From CAVSUB01 sp963730995 (GTDB lineage Bacteria; Acidobacteriota; Vicinamibacteria; Vicinamibacterales; 2-12-FULL-66-21): 64,000 nt of DNA. Both the position numbers and the translations under genes were made by a program. Location of the stretch: positions 1 through 64,000 of the forward strand of contig CAVSUB010000002.1 of assembly GCA_963730995.1 (NCBI GenBank), written 5' to 3'. The notes below the pieces were generated by a model. That model saw only the letters and a list, made by a program, of their open reading frames with translations. It searched no databases and was not told the origin of the DNA. Shown piece after piece: positions 9,320-18,166 of this stretch (position 1 is the stretch's first letter; each line of letters starts with the position of its first letter).

Positions 9320-9964
9320 ATGATGACGGTGACAGCGATCTGGCGATATCCGGTCAAGTCGATGGCCGGCGAGCGGATGGGATCGACGGAGCTGACGGAA
9401 ACGGGAGTGGTGGGCGACCGTGTCGTGCAAGTCTATAATCGGCACGGCCGGGTCGTCACCGCGCGAACGTTTCCTCGCCTCTTGCGACTTCACGCGACGC
9501 TCGGCATCGACGGAGAGCCTCTGGTGGACGGACTGCCTTGGCGCTCGCGTGAGGTTGGCGAGCTCGTCGAGGTGGCGGTTGGACCCGGCGCGCGACTGGA
9601 GCGATTCGACGGACCGGAGCGGTTCGACATTCTGCCCTTGCTCGTTTGTACCGACGGGGCAGTGTCGATGTTCGGCCGCGACGTCAGACGCCTGCGCCCC
9701 AATCTGATGATCGGCGGCGTTGAAGGTATGGTCGAGCGGACGTGGCCGGGCGCGATTCTGCGGTTGCCCGAAGCGGAGATCGGTCTCGCTGATCTCCGTA
9801 GCCGGTGTGTGATGACGACCTACGATCCCGAGACGGCAGAGCAGGATCCCGGCATTCTCCGTGATATCGTTCGCCGCTTTCGCGGACAACTCTGTTTGAA
9901 CGCAGCGGTCACTCGATCTGGCCGCGTCGAAGTCGGCCAGTCGATCGAACTGGTCGTACCTTGA
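9320..9964 (+). CDS. MOSC domain protein with N-terminal beta-barrel
   Basis: Intact 214-residue protein with the MOSC N-terminal barrel (TAIWRYPVKSMAGERM) followed by the MOSC domain (RPNLMIGG, DLRSRCVMTTYDPET, LCLNAAVTRSGRVEVGQ). The conserved Cys in SRCVMTT is the residue that handles sulfur or molybdenum cofactor in this family. Members act in molybdenum-cofactor-dependent sulfur carriage or N-hydroxylated-substrate reduction. Runs convergent with the glycogen debranching gene. The first two codons are both ATG, so the start is 9320 or 9323. Confidence 0.9.
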   Translation: MMTVTAIWRYPVKSMAGERMGSTELTETGVVGDRVVQVYNRHGRVVTARTFPRLLRLHATLGIDGEPLVDGLPWRSREVGELVEVAVGPGARLERFDGPERFDILPLLVCTDGAVSMFGRDVRRLRPNLMIGGVEGMVERTWPGAILRLPEAEIGLADLRSRCVMTTYDPETAEQDPGILRDIVRRFRGQLCLNAAVTRSGRVEVGQSIELVVP

Positions 9965-10047
9965 GCGGGGCCGCAAAGAGAAACTGAGAGTGCAAATCGA
10001 AATCGCGAGGTGAGCCGCAACGACAAAGCACGGGTTACATCCGAGCC

Positions 10048-12034
10048 TCAGACCGCCTGCTGGGCCGCTTTTCGAGCTCGCTCTGCTCTCTTCGGCTCCA
10101 CGAGAACGACCCGGTCAAGGCGCAGCAGCTCGCCGAGCGACCAGGCTTGAAACGGGCAGCCCTTTGGCGTCAAATGGCGCCTCGGCATCGGCAATTTCCG
10201 AAAGATGCCCAAGGCCAAACGTCTGGACACGTGGTCAGCAGCGGGTCAACGAACTGGGCGCGGGCGTCACGCCGCGCCGCTGCGGTGTTGCCTCGCACGC
10301 GAACCCACGCGTCAACGAATGGACCGATCAGCCACGGCCAGACGGTGCCCTGATGATAGACAGCGTCTCGCGCCGCCGAATCACCTTCATAGCGCGGCGC
10401 ATAACCAGGCTCGCCGGGCGCGAGCGACCGCAATCCGACCGGTGTCAGGAGATGCCGCTCGACGGCATCGACAATTCTCCGTCCGCGTTTTCCGTCGACG
10501 AGCGCCACCGGCAGTCCACCGACGGCGAGAATCTGATTGGGCCGGAAACTGTCGTCTCGTGTGCCCGGGATGTGATCCACGTCGATCACGTCGGCGAGGC
10601 GTCCGAGCTCCTCGTTCCAGAAGCGTTCGACAAAAGCCGCGCGGCCTCGCTCGAAAACGTCGCGCCAGCTCGGTTCCAGCCGCGAGGCTGCGCTGAGGGC
10701 GTTCAACCAGAGCGCCTGGATTTCGACAGGTTTTCCGATGCGCGGTGTGATCACACGGTCGCCCACCCGCGCGTCCATCCAGGTGAGCTGCACGCCAGGG
10801 ACGCCAGCCGACAACAGGCCGTCCGCGTCCATCCGGATCCCGAATCGGGTGCCGGCGGCATAGCCGTTTACGATCTGTTGGACCGCGGACTCGAGGGCTC
10901 GCCGCTGTGCTGTCGTCAGAAGAGTCGAATCGTTCGGGACGAGCTGCAGCAATTCGTGGACCGCGACGACGTACCAGAGGGACGCGTCGACGGAGTTGAA
11001 CTCGGGCGCCTCGCCATGATCGGGGAACCGGTTTGGCAACATGCCTTCTGACACGGCTCCAGCCCATTCGACCAGGATGTCGCGCGCGTCGGCGAGCCGG
11101 CCTGTGGCGAGGCACAGGCCACGCACAGCGATGAACGTGTCGCGACCCCAGTCGGTGAACCACGGATAGCCGGCAACGATCGTTCGCCCCGCACCGCGGC
11201 GAACCAGGTACGCGTCGGCGGCGCGATCGAGCAGTGTCGGAAATGCTTCGCGCCGGCGGCGTTCTGCTGCCCGCGCGTCGCTCGCCAGTGTGACGACCTC
11301 GTCGGCTGTCGACGCCTCTCGCGAACCAGCTGGACTAGCTCTGAAAATCCAGACGGCCTGCTCGCCCGGACCGGAGAGCGGCCAGCTGAACTCGCCCGGC
11401 GACGCGAGGTCTTCGGTGTCGTCCAGGCCGCGCTCACGTTCCGCGGTATAGAGAAACTGCCGGTACCAATCCGGCGCATGCCGGTATTCTCCATTCGAGA
11501 GCGCCGTCACCCCAGGAAGTCCGTCATAGGGTCGAAACGTGACTGCGGCGCCCTGACGATCGGCGTCGAAATGGAAGGCTCCATTCTGATGATGCATTGA
11601 ATGGTAGTCGCGACCGGACAAGAACGGCCTGGCACGCAGCACCACGGGACCTGTCGGCTCTCATCAGCGTCCAGACGACGACCACGGCACTCGTGCCGTG
11701 TTGAACGAAGATCTCCTGGGTGACGCGCGTGCCATCGGCCACCTCGTATTCCCAGGTGGGCCAGGGATCATTGGTGAACTCCGGTCACGTGAGCCGCCCC
11801 GTCCGGGTGGAGCACGTCCGGGGCATAGCGCTGCGTCGACAAGGCGAACGATCCGCTCGGCGTATCGAGCCACGCGTCGAAGCCGTTCACGAGCACGACC
11901 CTCCCGGTCGGAGGCGTCATCGCCGTGAGCAGCAGCGCGTGATACCGGCGCGTGCGGACGCCCGACGTAGTGGCTGATGCAAACCCGCCGAGGCCGTCAG
12001 CCTCGAGCCATTCCGTTCGATCATCGATCGGCAT
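10048..12034 (-). CDS. Glycogen debranching enzyme (amylo-alpha-1,6-glucosidase), frame-disrupted
   Basis: About 660 residues. The N-terminal domain starts at 12034 with EWLEADGLGGFASATTSGVR and TRRYHALLLTAM, the signature of the archaeal/bacterial debranching enzymes. The C-terminal (alpha/alpha)6 catalytic part carries GYPWFTDWGRDTFIAVRGLC, MLPNRFPDHGEAPEFNSVDA and VYHQGTVWPWLIGPFVDAW. It hydrolyses alpha-1,6 branch glucose in glycogen or related glucans, presumably in the cytoplasm. Frame breaks near 11790, 11660 and 10215; the last moves the ending into a frame that stops at 10048. A GH63-like glucosidase lies 11 kb away (21310-23998), so glucan turnover is represented twice. Confidence 0.88.
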
Positions 12035-12274
12035 TTAGGCCCCCGATGCGCGGAGATACGCGCCCTCTCTGTTCTTCGATAGGAATCCTGCCAGCGCGAG
12101 ACCGTCGAGGATGCGTTCCGACGTGTGACGTTCCATCCCCCACAGTCGGGCGGCTTGAGCAGGCGTCAACCGCAACCCCGGCATCTCGATGAATTCGCTC
12201 CTAATGCGATGCAGGAGGGATGTGATGCCCTCATCGTGATGATGCTCCGCGATTGGCGCTTCGACAGTCGTCAT
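12035..12274 (-). CDS. Small winged-helix-like protein
   Basis: Intact protein of 79 residues when read from ATG 12272-12274 (MTTVEAPIAEHHHDEGITSL); an upstream start at 12346 is possible but adds a sequence with no family look. The core LLHRIRSEFIEMPGLRLTPA, QAARLWGMERHTSERILDGL, ALAGFLSKNREGAYLR has the pattern of a short winged-helix DNA-binding domain. Its stop is immediately followed by the ATG of the debranching enzyme, so both are probably co-transcribed. A role in regulating that gene is inference only. Confidence 0.6.
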   Translation of the reverse strand: MTTVEAPIAEHHHDEGITSLLHRIRSEFIEMPGLRLTPAQAARLWGMERHTSERILDGLALAGFLSKNREGAYLRASGA

Positions 12275-12520
12275 GATCTTGCCGCGAATGAAATCGACAT
12301 CGTTGATGCTCCGGCGACCTGGACGTCCATCGCCCGCCACGACCACAGCGTCTCCGCACTGGCTCGGCCGTTTTGATGTCGAAGAGGCGCGAAGGTTTCA
12401 GGGCAAGGGGTGAAACCTCATGGGCGTCTCCGTCATCGAAGCAGCCAGACGGCAAATCGACTGTTGAGAGTGTGAACACGTCTGGATCGGCCGGCACGAT
12501 CTGGTTGGGAGCGACATCAC

Positions 12521-13261
12521 ATGGATCTTTGCGGCAAGGTGGCGGTGATTACCGGCGGAAAACGCATCGGGCGTGTTGTGGCACGAGAGTTGGCTGAGCG
12601 AGGGATGAATCTCGTGCTGTCGTATCGGGGTTCCAAAGAGGAAGCCGAGCAGACAGTCGCCGACGTCGAAGCAGCCGGGCGTCGAGCGACGACTGTCAGC
12701 GGCGATGTGTCGAAACCGGCTGACTGTTTGGCCATCCTGGAACATGCCGTTGCGACGTTTGGACGGGCGGATGTTCTCGTCAATATGGCCTCGATCTACC
12801 GATCGAAGCCTCTTCAGGATGTCTCCGTCGACTATTGGACGACGGATCTGGACATCAACCTTCGTTCGGCCTTTCTCTGCTCTCACGCCGCCATTCCGCA
12901 CATGCGGGCGGCTGGCGCCGGCCGCATCGTCAACTTTGCGGATTGGCTGGTTCGGAGCGGCAGACCGCGCTACACAGGGTTTACGCCGTACTACGTCGCG
13001 AAGGCGGGTGTCGTCGCGCTCACGGAATCGTTGGCCCTCGAGGTGGCACGGGACAACATCCTCGTCAATGCCATTGCCCCTGGTCCGATCGTTCCGCCGC
13101 CCGACATGAGCCAACAGGAAATCGACGAAGTCGCGAAAGCCACGCCGGTCGGCCACTGGGGCGGTGAGGCCGAAATCGCCAAGGCGGTCGCGCTCCTCTG
13201 TCAGACCGACTTCATTACCGGCGAGACCATCCGCGTGGATGGAGGCCGGCATCTCGAGTAA
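12521..13261 (+). CDS. SDR oxidoreductase, pteridine-reductase-like
   Basis: Intact 246-residue short-chain dehydrogenase. The Rossmann motif is VITGGKRIGRVVARELAERG, the active-site Tyr/Lys are in PYYVAKAGVVALTESLALEV, and a standard C-terminal end (FITGETIRVDGGRHLE) follows. At the position of the usual catalytic Ser (IVNISS in most SDRs) the protein has IVNFADWLVRSG. An Asp at this site is known from pteridine reductase/FolM-type SDRs, and the GGKRIGR nucleotide loop fits that group too. Substrate therefore may be a pterin, but FabG-like annotation is the cautious alternative. Next SDR gene begins 44 bases downstream. Confidence 0.85.
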   Translation: MDLCGKVAVITGGKRIGRVVARELAERGMNLVLSYRGSKEEAEQTVADVEAAGRRATTVSGDVSKPADCLAILEHAVATFGRADVLVNMASIYRSKPLQDVSVDYWTTDLDINLRSAFLCSHAAIPHMRAAGAGRIVNFADWLVRSGRPRYTGFTPYYVAKAGVVALTESLALEVARDNILVNAIAPGPIVPPPDMSQQEIDEVAKATPVGHWGGEAEIAKAVALLCQTDFITGETIRVDGGRHLE

Positions 13262-13305
13262 GTGGAAGAGGTCGCCGCCACGGACTCTTCTGAAAGGATT
13301 GCAGC

Positions 13306-14117
13306 ATGGACAGCTCAACACTCACCGCGCCGGTCGGAACGCGCAGCGATCGGCTCCTCGGTCGCAAGGTGCTCGTCACCGGCAGCAGCAAGGGGATTGG
13401 CCGCGGCATTGCCATCCGTCTCGCGCGAAGAGGGCGCCGACGTCGTCATCAACTACAACAGCGACCCCCGCGGCGCCGAAGAAGCGCTGGCCGAGGTCGA
13501 GGCGCTCGGGAGGCGTGGCGCGATCATCAAGGCCAATCTCGGAACTGTGCCTGAAGTACGCGACCTCGTCGCGCGCAGTGCTGAGGCGCTGGGTGGGCTC
13601 GACGTGCTGGTCAACAACGCCGGCATCGAAAAGCACGCTGCGTTCTGGGACGTCACCGAAAGCGATTTCGATGCCGTGCTGAACGTCAACCTGAAGGGTG
13701 TGTTCTTCGCCACGCAGGCCTTCGTCCAGCAATGCAAGGCCGCCGGGCCGTCCAGGCAAGATTGTCAACATCAGCTCCGTGCACGAAGAGCTCGCGTTCC
13801 CGAATTTTGCCGCGTATTGCGCGAGCAAAGGCGGCGTTCGCATGCTGACGCGCACGCTTGCGGTGGAGCTCGGTCCTCTCGGGATCACGATCAACAGCAT
13901 CGCGCCCGGTGCGATCGAAACGCCGATCAACACCAAACTCCTGAACGATCCGGTCAAGCTGCAGTCCTTGGTTCGGCAAATCCCGCTGAGCCGACTCGGC
14001 AAGCCGAATGATGTCGCAGGGCTCGCGGTATTCCTGGCTTCACGGGACAGCGACTACGTCACCGGCACGACGTATCTGATCGACGGCGGCCTCACGGTCT
14101 TCTATCAAGAGCAATAG
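13306..14117 (+). CDS. SDR oxidoreductase, glucose 1-dehydrogenase-like, frame-disrupted
   Basis: Classical SDR of about 270 residues. The N-terminus KVLVTGSSKGIGRGIAIRLA is in one frame, the middle (EGADVVINYNSD, DVLVNNAGIEKHA) in a second, and KIVNISSVHEELAFPNFAAY with CASKGGVRMLTRTLA in a third, ending DGGLTVFYQEQ. Breaks near 13432 and 13748; at the second, GGG stands where GG restores frame. The NISSVHE..YCASKGG active site matches glucose 1-dehydrogenases, which use NAD(P) to oxidise glucose. Tandem with the preceding SDR, so both may be one operon with related duties in sugar or polyol redox. Confidence 0.85.
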
Positions 14118-14438
14118 TCGCCACGAACTGGCCGACCGCGATCGCCTCGAGGTCGGCCGCTTCCATTGCTTGATCGAGTACATTTCCCGCGTCGTAATCG
14201 ACCAGATCGTGACAGCGCGTCATCGGTTCCCGGAACTCTGTGAGTTCCATCGATTTCCGAGTCCTGTCCGCGCATTTCCCCAGGCTCTATCGACATCAAC
14301 TGCGGCCAGCTCCTGATCAGCGAACACAAACGAACTGGCCAAGGCGCCGTCGAATCCCGTAGCTGTCAGCATCCCGACGTAACCCGTCGCGCCTGGCGGC
14401 ATCGAAGTGACCGCACGCACTACGCGGGCCCAGGTCAA
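14105..14438 (-). CDS. Possible frame-disrupted hypothetical protein
   Basis: Between two rightward genes the minus strand reads plausibly in pieces: YVGMLTATGFDGALASSFVF then DQELAAVDVDRAWG in one frame, and DLVDYDAGNVLDQAMEAADL then EAIAVGQFVATIALD in another. Amino acid composition looks coding, but no family is recognised and the ends are unclear. It would overlap the end of the SDR gene. Could be noise. Confidence 0.25.
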
Positions 14439-14460
14439 TTCAAGCCGGAGGTCAGATGCT

Positions 14461-16614
14461 ATGACGCACCAAGCGCCTTCTCACTCTCGCGGCGGTCTCT
14501 TCTCGGTTCTCGCCGTGTCGCTACTCCTTGTTGCGAGCGTCATCGCGGCTGGCCAAGGCAACAGCCCCACACAGTTGCGCGGGTTCATCGACCAGCAGGT
14601 CGGTGGCATCCAGAAGTTGATGGTGCCGGCGCACAATGCGGACCTTCCGCAGCCACGGCTTGCCAATGGAAGCCCTGACCCGTTCTTCCAGACGACCGAG
14701 GCGAAGCGGTACCTCGGGAAAATGCTGTTTCACGAGCCGGCGCGAGCGACCAGGATTATCCCAGAATTCGGTGGCATCCCCGAACACGCCGGAACCGCGT
14801 CCTGCGGAACCTGTCATCTTGGCGAGGCGGCATCGAAGTCCGGCACGCGCCTCAACTTTGCCACGGGCGGGGAGGGGCGAGGCTACACGGACGCCGACGG
14901 GAACTTCATCGCGCGCCGACGGCCACTTCCGGACCTGCCGATCCTGCGGCAGACCCCTCTCTTCCCAGGCGACGCGCTGGTGGACGCGCTGCCCACGCTG
15001 ACAGACATCTACCGGCTCGCGGACGGCACGATCGAAGTGAACACTCCAGCGCGGGGTCGCCGCCCTCTGCCGGGCGATACGACAGACACCCGGCCGGCCG
15101 CGATTCAGCTGCTGGCAACCGGTCGACTCGATGCCCTGGACAGCGTCGCGCGAAATCCGCTGAGCATCATCGGAGCCGCTTTCAACAACCGCCTCTTGTT
15201 CGGGGGCCTCGCAGGCGAGCCGGATGAGACGCTCGGCGCCCTCAATCCGTTCCACCATCCGGCACAGGAGAACGTGGCTCTCCTGCTGCTCGACGCCCAC
15301 CGGATGCTGGACGACGATCCTTTGCGCGGCCCGGTGCGCTTCCAGTCGGCCGTGCTGGAGCAGATTCCCGTCTATCGGAAGCTCTTCCGCGACGCGTTTC
15401 CCGCGGAGGCCGCCATGGCGACAGGGTGCGTTCCAGAATATGCTCCGGCTCCTGGCGCGTGTGACAATCTCATCAACAACGTCACCATCTTCCGGGCGAC
15501 GGCCATCTTCATGCGCACGGTCGTCACACGAAACACGCCGTGGGATCGGTTCCTGGCCGGAGAGAACGGTGCGCTGACGCCTGCGCAGGAGCGTGGCGCC
15601 AGATTGTTCTTCACGTCCGCGCCGAACGGTGGCGCCGGGTGCTACACCTGCCACAGCGGCCCCATGCTGAACAAGCAGGTGAACGACCCCGACCTGGCCG
15701 GCGTCGGTCAGTTCGTGGAGCAGAACTTCTTCAACCTCGGGCTCACCGATCACCCGCTCCAGGCCCTGAATCGCGCGGCGAGGAACGAGCCGAACCACCT
15801 CGATGAGGGCCGGCGCGAAATCACGTTCCGCGACAGCGACGCCTTTAAGTTCCGCACGCTGACGCTGCGGCAGCTCAGGGACGCCAAATTCTTTTTCCAT
15901 AATGGCTTGTTCACGAGCGTCACGGAGGTGGTGCAGTACTTCAACGCCGGTGTGCCGCAGAACGCGCAGGCCGCCGCGGCCAGCTCGTTCACGACCCGCT
16001 TCTCGCACCCCCGCGGGCCCGGCTCGCCAAGCGGCCTGGGCCTGAGTGACGATCAAGTCGACGATCTCACCGACTTCATCGAGAACGCCCTCTACGATCC
16101 GGCGTTCGTGCACTTCGATCCGAACTCCACGACGGACACGCTCAAGTTGAACGATCGCGACGTGACGTACTCGGTGTACCGTCCCGACCTCGCGGCGCTC
16201 GGCGCCGTCGACGGCCGGGCAGGCAGCGGCCGGCCGCAGGACAACGACGATGCACTGTCGCGGCGTGACATGGGCCTCGAGTTCCTCGATGTGACGTCGC
16301 GGGTGAACATCGCGCTCGTTAGCTCGACACCCGCGGGCGGCGGTCGGCGCGAGGACGTCTACCGGATAACGAACAGCGGCGCGGCGCCTGTGGACACGCA
16401 TCTCCTCCTGATCGCTCGAGGGCTCTCCTCTGGAGTCGAGCTGGAGAACGCGAGCGGGACGACGAGCAGCGGCGATCCTTACATCCGGGAGTTTTTACCC
16501 GATGGCGTCCTGCTCCCCGGCCAGAGCATCGTCGAGACGCTCACGTTCAAGCCGCACTCGAAGACATCGGTCAGCTACACGCTCACATTGCTGTCTGGAC
16601 AGGGCAACCCGTAG
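14461..16614 (+). CDS. Secreted di-haem cytochrome c peroxidase family protein
   Basis: Intact 717-residue exported protein. Start ATG 14461 is nine bases after GGAGG; a longer frame upstream adds nothing familiar. Signal peptide VLAVSLLLVASVIAAGQGN. Two CxxCH haem sites: CGTCH at residues 115-119 and CYTCH at 394-398, the spacing of a MauG/CcpA-type di-haem domain enlarged with insertions. The region KFRTLTLRQLRDAKFFFHNG is the conserved segment after the second haem. The last roughly 130 residues form an extra domain rich in beta pattern (VYRITNSGAAPVDTHLLLIA). Predicted role: periplasmic peroxide reduction or oxidation of an unknown partner. A hairpin terminator lies 50 bases after the stop. 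Confidence 0.93.
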   Translation: MTHQAPSHSRGGLFSVLAVSLLLVASVIAAGQGNSPTQLRGFIDQQVGGIQKLMVPAHNADLPQPRLANGSPDPFFQTTEAKRYLGKMLFHEPARATRIIPEFGGIPEHAGTASCGTCHLGEAASKSGTRLNFATGGEGRGYTDADGNFIARRRPLPDLPILRQTPLFPGDALVDALPTLTDIYRLADGTIEVNTPARGRRPLPGDTTDTRPAAIQLLATGRLDALDSVARNPLSIIGAAFNNRLLFGGLAGEPDETLGALNPFHHPAQENVALLLLDAHRMLDDDPLRGPVRFQSAVLEQIPVYRKLFRDAFPAEAAMATGCVPEYAPAPGACDNLINNVTIFRATAIFMRTVVTRNTPWDRFLAGENGALTPAQERGARLFFTSAPNGGAGCYTCHSGPMLNKQVNDPDLAGVGQFVEQNFFNLGLTDHPLQALNRAARNEPNHLDEGRREITFRDSDAFKFRTLTLRQLRDAKFFFHNGLFTSVTEVVQYFNAGVPQNAQAAAASSFTTRFSHPRGPGSPSGLGLSDDQVDDLTDFIENALYDPAFVHFDPNSTTDTLKLNDRDVTYSVYRPDLAALGAVDGRAGSGRPQDNDDALSRRDMGLEFLDVTSRVNIALVSSTPAGGGRREDVYRITNSGAAPVDTHLLLIARGLSSGVELENASGTTSSGDPYIREFLPDGVLLPGQSIVETLTFKPHSKTSVSYTLTLLSGQGNP

Positions 16615-16663
16615 CCCTTGTCCCACCGATCGCAGCTGGATCAGACCCAGGGCACCTGCCGAG

Positions 16664-16693
16664 CCCGAGACTTCGCCGTGGCGAGGTCTCGGG
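16664..16693. terminator. Hairpin terminator between convergent genes
   Basis: Arm 16664-16677 (CCCGAGACTTCGCC) pairs with 16680-16693 (GGCGAGGTCTCGGG) across a two-base spacer. The 14-bp stem contains one G-T pair. A short T-rich run (TCTTCTC) follows on the plus strand. It sits between the peroxidase stop (16614) and the stop of the leftward kinase gene (16758), so it probably ends transcription from both sides. Confidence 0.75.
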
Positions 16694-16757
16694 TCTTCTC
16701 GCATCTGCGCTCTTGTCAGGTTGTCTCACTGTTCGTGAACTCGTACTGCGCCCACCG

Positions 16758-17455
16758 CTATACGCTGCTTATCAATCGCGGCTGGGCGATGAGGGGGCCG
16801 CGCGAGAGTAGCCGCGGGTCATTGCCAAGGATGATGGTCGCTGTGGTCTTCGGGTTGTCGCGGCGGAAATGTAGTTGCTGAGCGGGGAAATAGATCGTGC
16901 GGTAGGCGTGCATCGTCTCGTCTGGCGGCAGTCCTTCCTGGGCCCGCGCGACCGCGCGTTCGAGCGCGGTTTCGAAGCTGCACTCGATCCAGATTGAGAG
17001 GTCGTAGTGCCGCACGAATGCCCGCTTGAGCAGGTAGATGCCCTCGAGCACAATCACGTCCAGGTCCGAGAACTCGTAGACATGGCGCCGATACGCCGTG
17101 GCGGTTTCTTCCGCGAAGTCCGCTTCCAGACGAAGTGACCGGGCGTCGCGAAGCGGCAGCACAAGCTGAGTGAACAGCTCCTCGAAACGAATCCCGTGCT
17201 TGTAGAAGTGGTCCGCCGGATGGAGTCGTTGAAGCGAGCGCCTGGAAGGTTCAGCCACCCGTCAATATTGATCGGTTCGGCGCGGAGCCCTGCGGTCCGA
17301 AGCTCGGCCACGATCCTCGACGCCACGAACCCTTTTCCCGATCCGTCGATCCCCGTCACGGCGACGAGGAGGCTTCGCGCCGCCGGAGCATTCCGCCTCG
17401 CCTCGCGGATGCGCTCGACTACAGCCCTGATGTCGGTCCTAGATTGCCTCGGCAT
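16758..17455 (-). CDS. Uridine-kinase-like P-loop nucleoside kinase, one frame break
   Basis: P-loop kinase of about 230 residues related to uridine kinase/phosphoribulokinase. The N-terminus has the Walker A motif LLVAVTGIDGSGKGFVASRI and the substrate loop EPINIDGWLNLPGARFND; after a frame break near 17215 it continues with ADHFYKHGIRFEELFTQLVL, VIVLEGIYLLKRAFV (Walker B region), and the lid segment TALERAVARAQEG. Start is placed at ATG 17453-17455. It is the last gene of the long leftward run and is followed by the hairpin at 16664-16693. Natural substrate unknown. Confidence 0.8.
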
Positions 17456-17465
17456 CGCCGCGGTG

Positions 17466-17765
17466 TCACAGACCGACGATAAAATGAATGGCTCGCATGG
17501 CGCCGTACGCGACTGGCGCGCCGGCGATGAGGCTCGGGAGCAAATAGCCGATTGGCTTTCGATGTACGAGGCGGCTGTGCGCAGCTCCGGTGCAGGTCGT
17601 GGCGAGCGCCAGGGAGAGATTAGCCGCAGTCTGGGGGCTGGCGAGATGTAAGAGCGCCTGCTGTGAACCAATCCCCGCCGTCGTCCCGACGAGCACGGCG
17701 CACAAGAAGAGGAAGAGGTCGCGCGCGAGGAAGGTCGAAGCGACTGCCGGTTCGATCTCGGCCAT
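17466..17765 (-). CDS. Small membrane protein of unknown family
   Basis: 99 residues starting at ATG 17763-17765, with about three hydrophobic segments (LFLFLCAVLVGTTAGIG, ANLSLALATTCTGAA, IGYLLPSLIAGAPVAYGAMR). No family recognised. It sits 10 bases after the DUF1622 gene and 10 bases before the kinase gene, so it is clearly part of the same transcript. The middle (THCTGAAHSRL-like) is less hydrophobic than expected, so a hidden pair of indels is possible. Confidence 0.6.
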   Translation of the reverse strand: MAEIEPAVASTFLARDLFLFLCAVLVGTTAGIGSQQALLHLASPQTAANLSLALATTCTGAAHSRLVHRKPIGYLLPSLIAGAPVAYGAMRAIHFIVGL

Positions 17766-17775
17766 CCTAATTTCT

Positions 17776-18156
17776 CTAGTTGTGTGCGGTAAACGGCAGG
17801 GCACGCACTTCTCGCCGATGCGTGCTCCACGGCCATCGGCCTTCGACTTCGAGCATCAGCGTAGCGCTTAGGAACGTGCGCAGCAGGATGATCCCGGTCA
17901 GCATCAGGAGGCGCGCCAGCGTCGGCACCGCTGCCACGGTCGCGATAATGTCGGCCGCAACAAGGAACTCGAGGCCAAGCAAGGTTGCGCGGGCGAGCCG
18001 TTCTCGGAGCACGCTGCTCTCAGCTTCGAACGCGTCTCCTGCCATGACACGCCGCGCAAAGTTGATCATCGCCGCCGATCCACCGACCGACACGACGGCG
18101 ATGCCCATAGCTTCGAGGCCGTGGGCGACCCATTCGACAATGACCTGGAACGCCAT
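17776..18156 (-). CDS. DUF1622 family membrane protein
   Basis: Intact 126-residue integral membrane protein of the DUF1622 type: N-terminal helix VIVEWVAHGLEAMGIAVVSV, a basic/acidic loop with LRERLARATLLGLEFLVAAD, and helix LLMLTGIILLRTFLSATLML. Family members are found across bacteria with no known function. Ten bases separate it from the FMN reductase stop upstream, indicating co-transcription with redox genes. Confidence 0.88.
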   Translation of the reverse strand: MAFQVIVEWVAHGLEAMGIAVVSVGGSAAMINFARRVMAGDAFEAESSVLRERLARATLLGLEFLVAADIIATVAAVPTLARLLMLTGIILLRTFLSATLMLEVEGRWPWSTHRREVRALPFTAHN

Positions 18157-18166
18157 TTCAGGCTCC

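Noticed and set aside
9284..9438. Extension of the phosphotransferase into the MOSC gene
   Set aside because: Produced by one extra T near 9250; removing it gives a normal ending at 9283.
8975..9976. 333-codon minus-strand frame opposite the phosphotransferase and MOSC genes
   Set aside because: It covers two well-supported plus-strand genes and shows no domain; typical GC-rich shadow.
14407..14460. Longer N-terminus for the di-haem peroxidase
   Set aside because: The extra 18 residues are unfamiliar, and ATG 14461 has GGAGG at nine bases and begins the signal peptide.
14521..16401. 626-codon open frame on the minus strand opposite the di-haem peroxidase
   Set aside because: It is the antisense shadow of a gene with two CxxCH sites and a signal peptide. 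Its composition (Arg/Val/Glu rich without hydrophobic pattern) and lack of ribosome binding site fit a GC-rich shadow frame.
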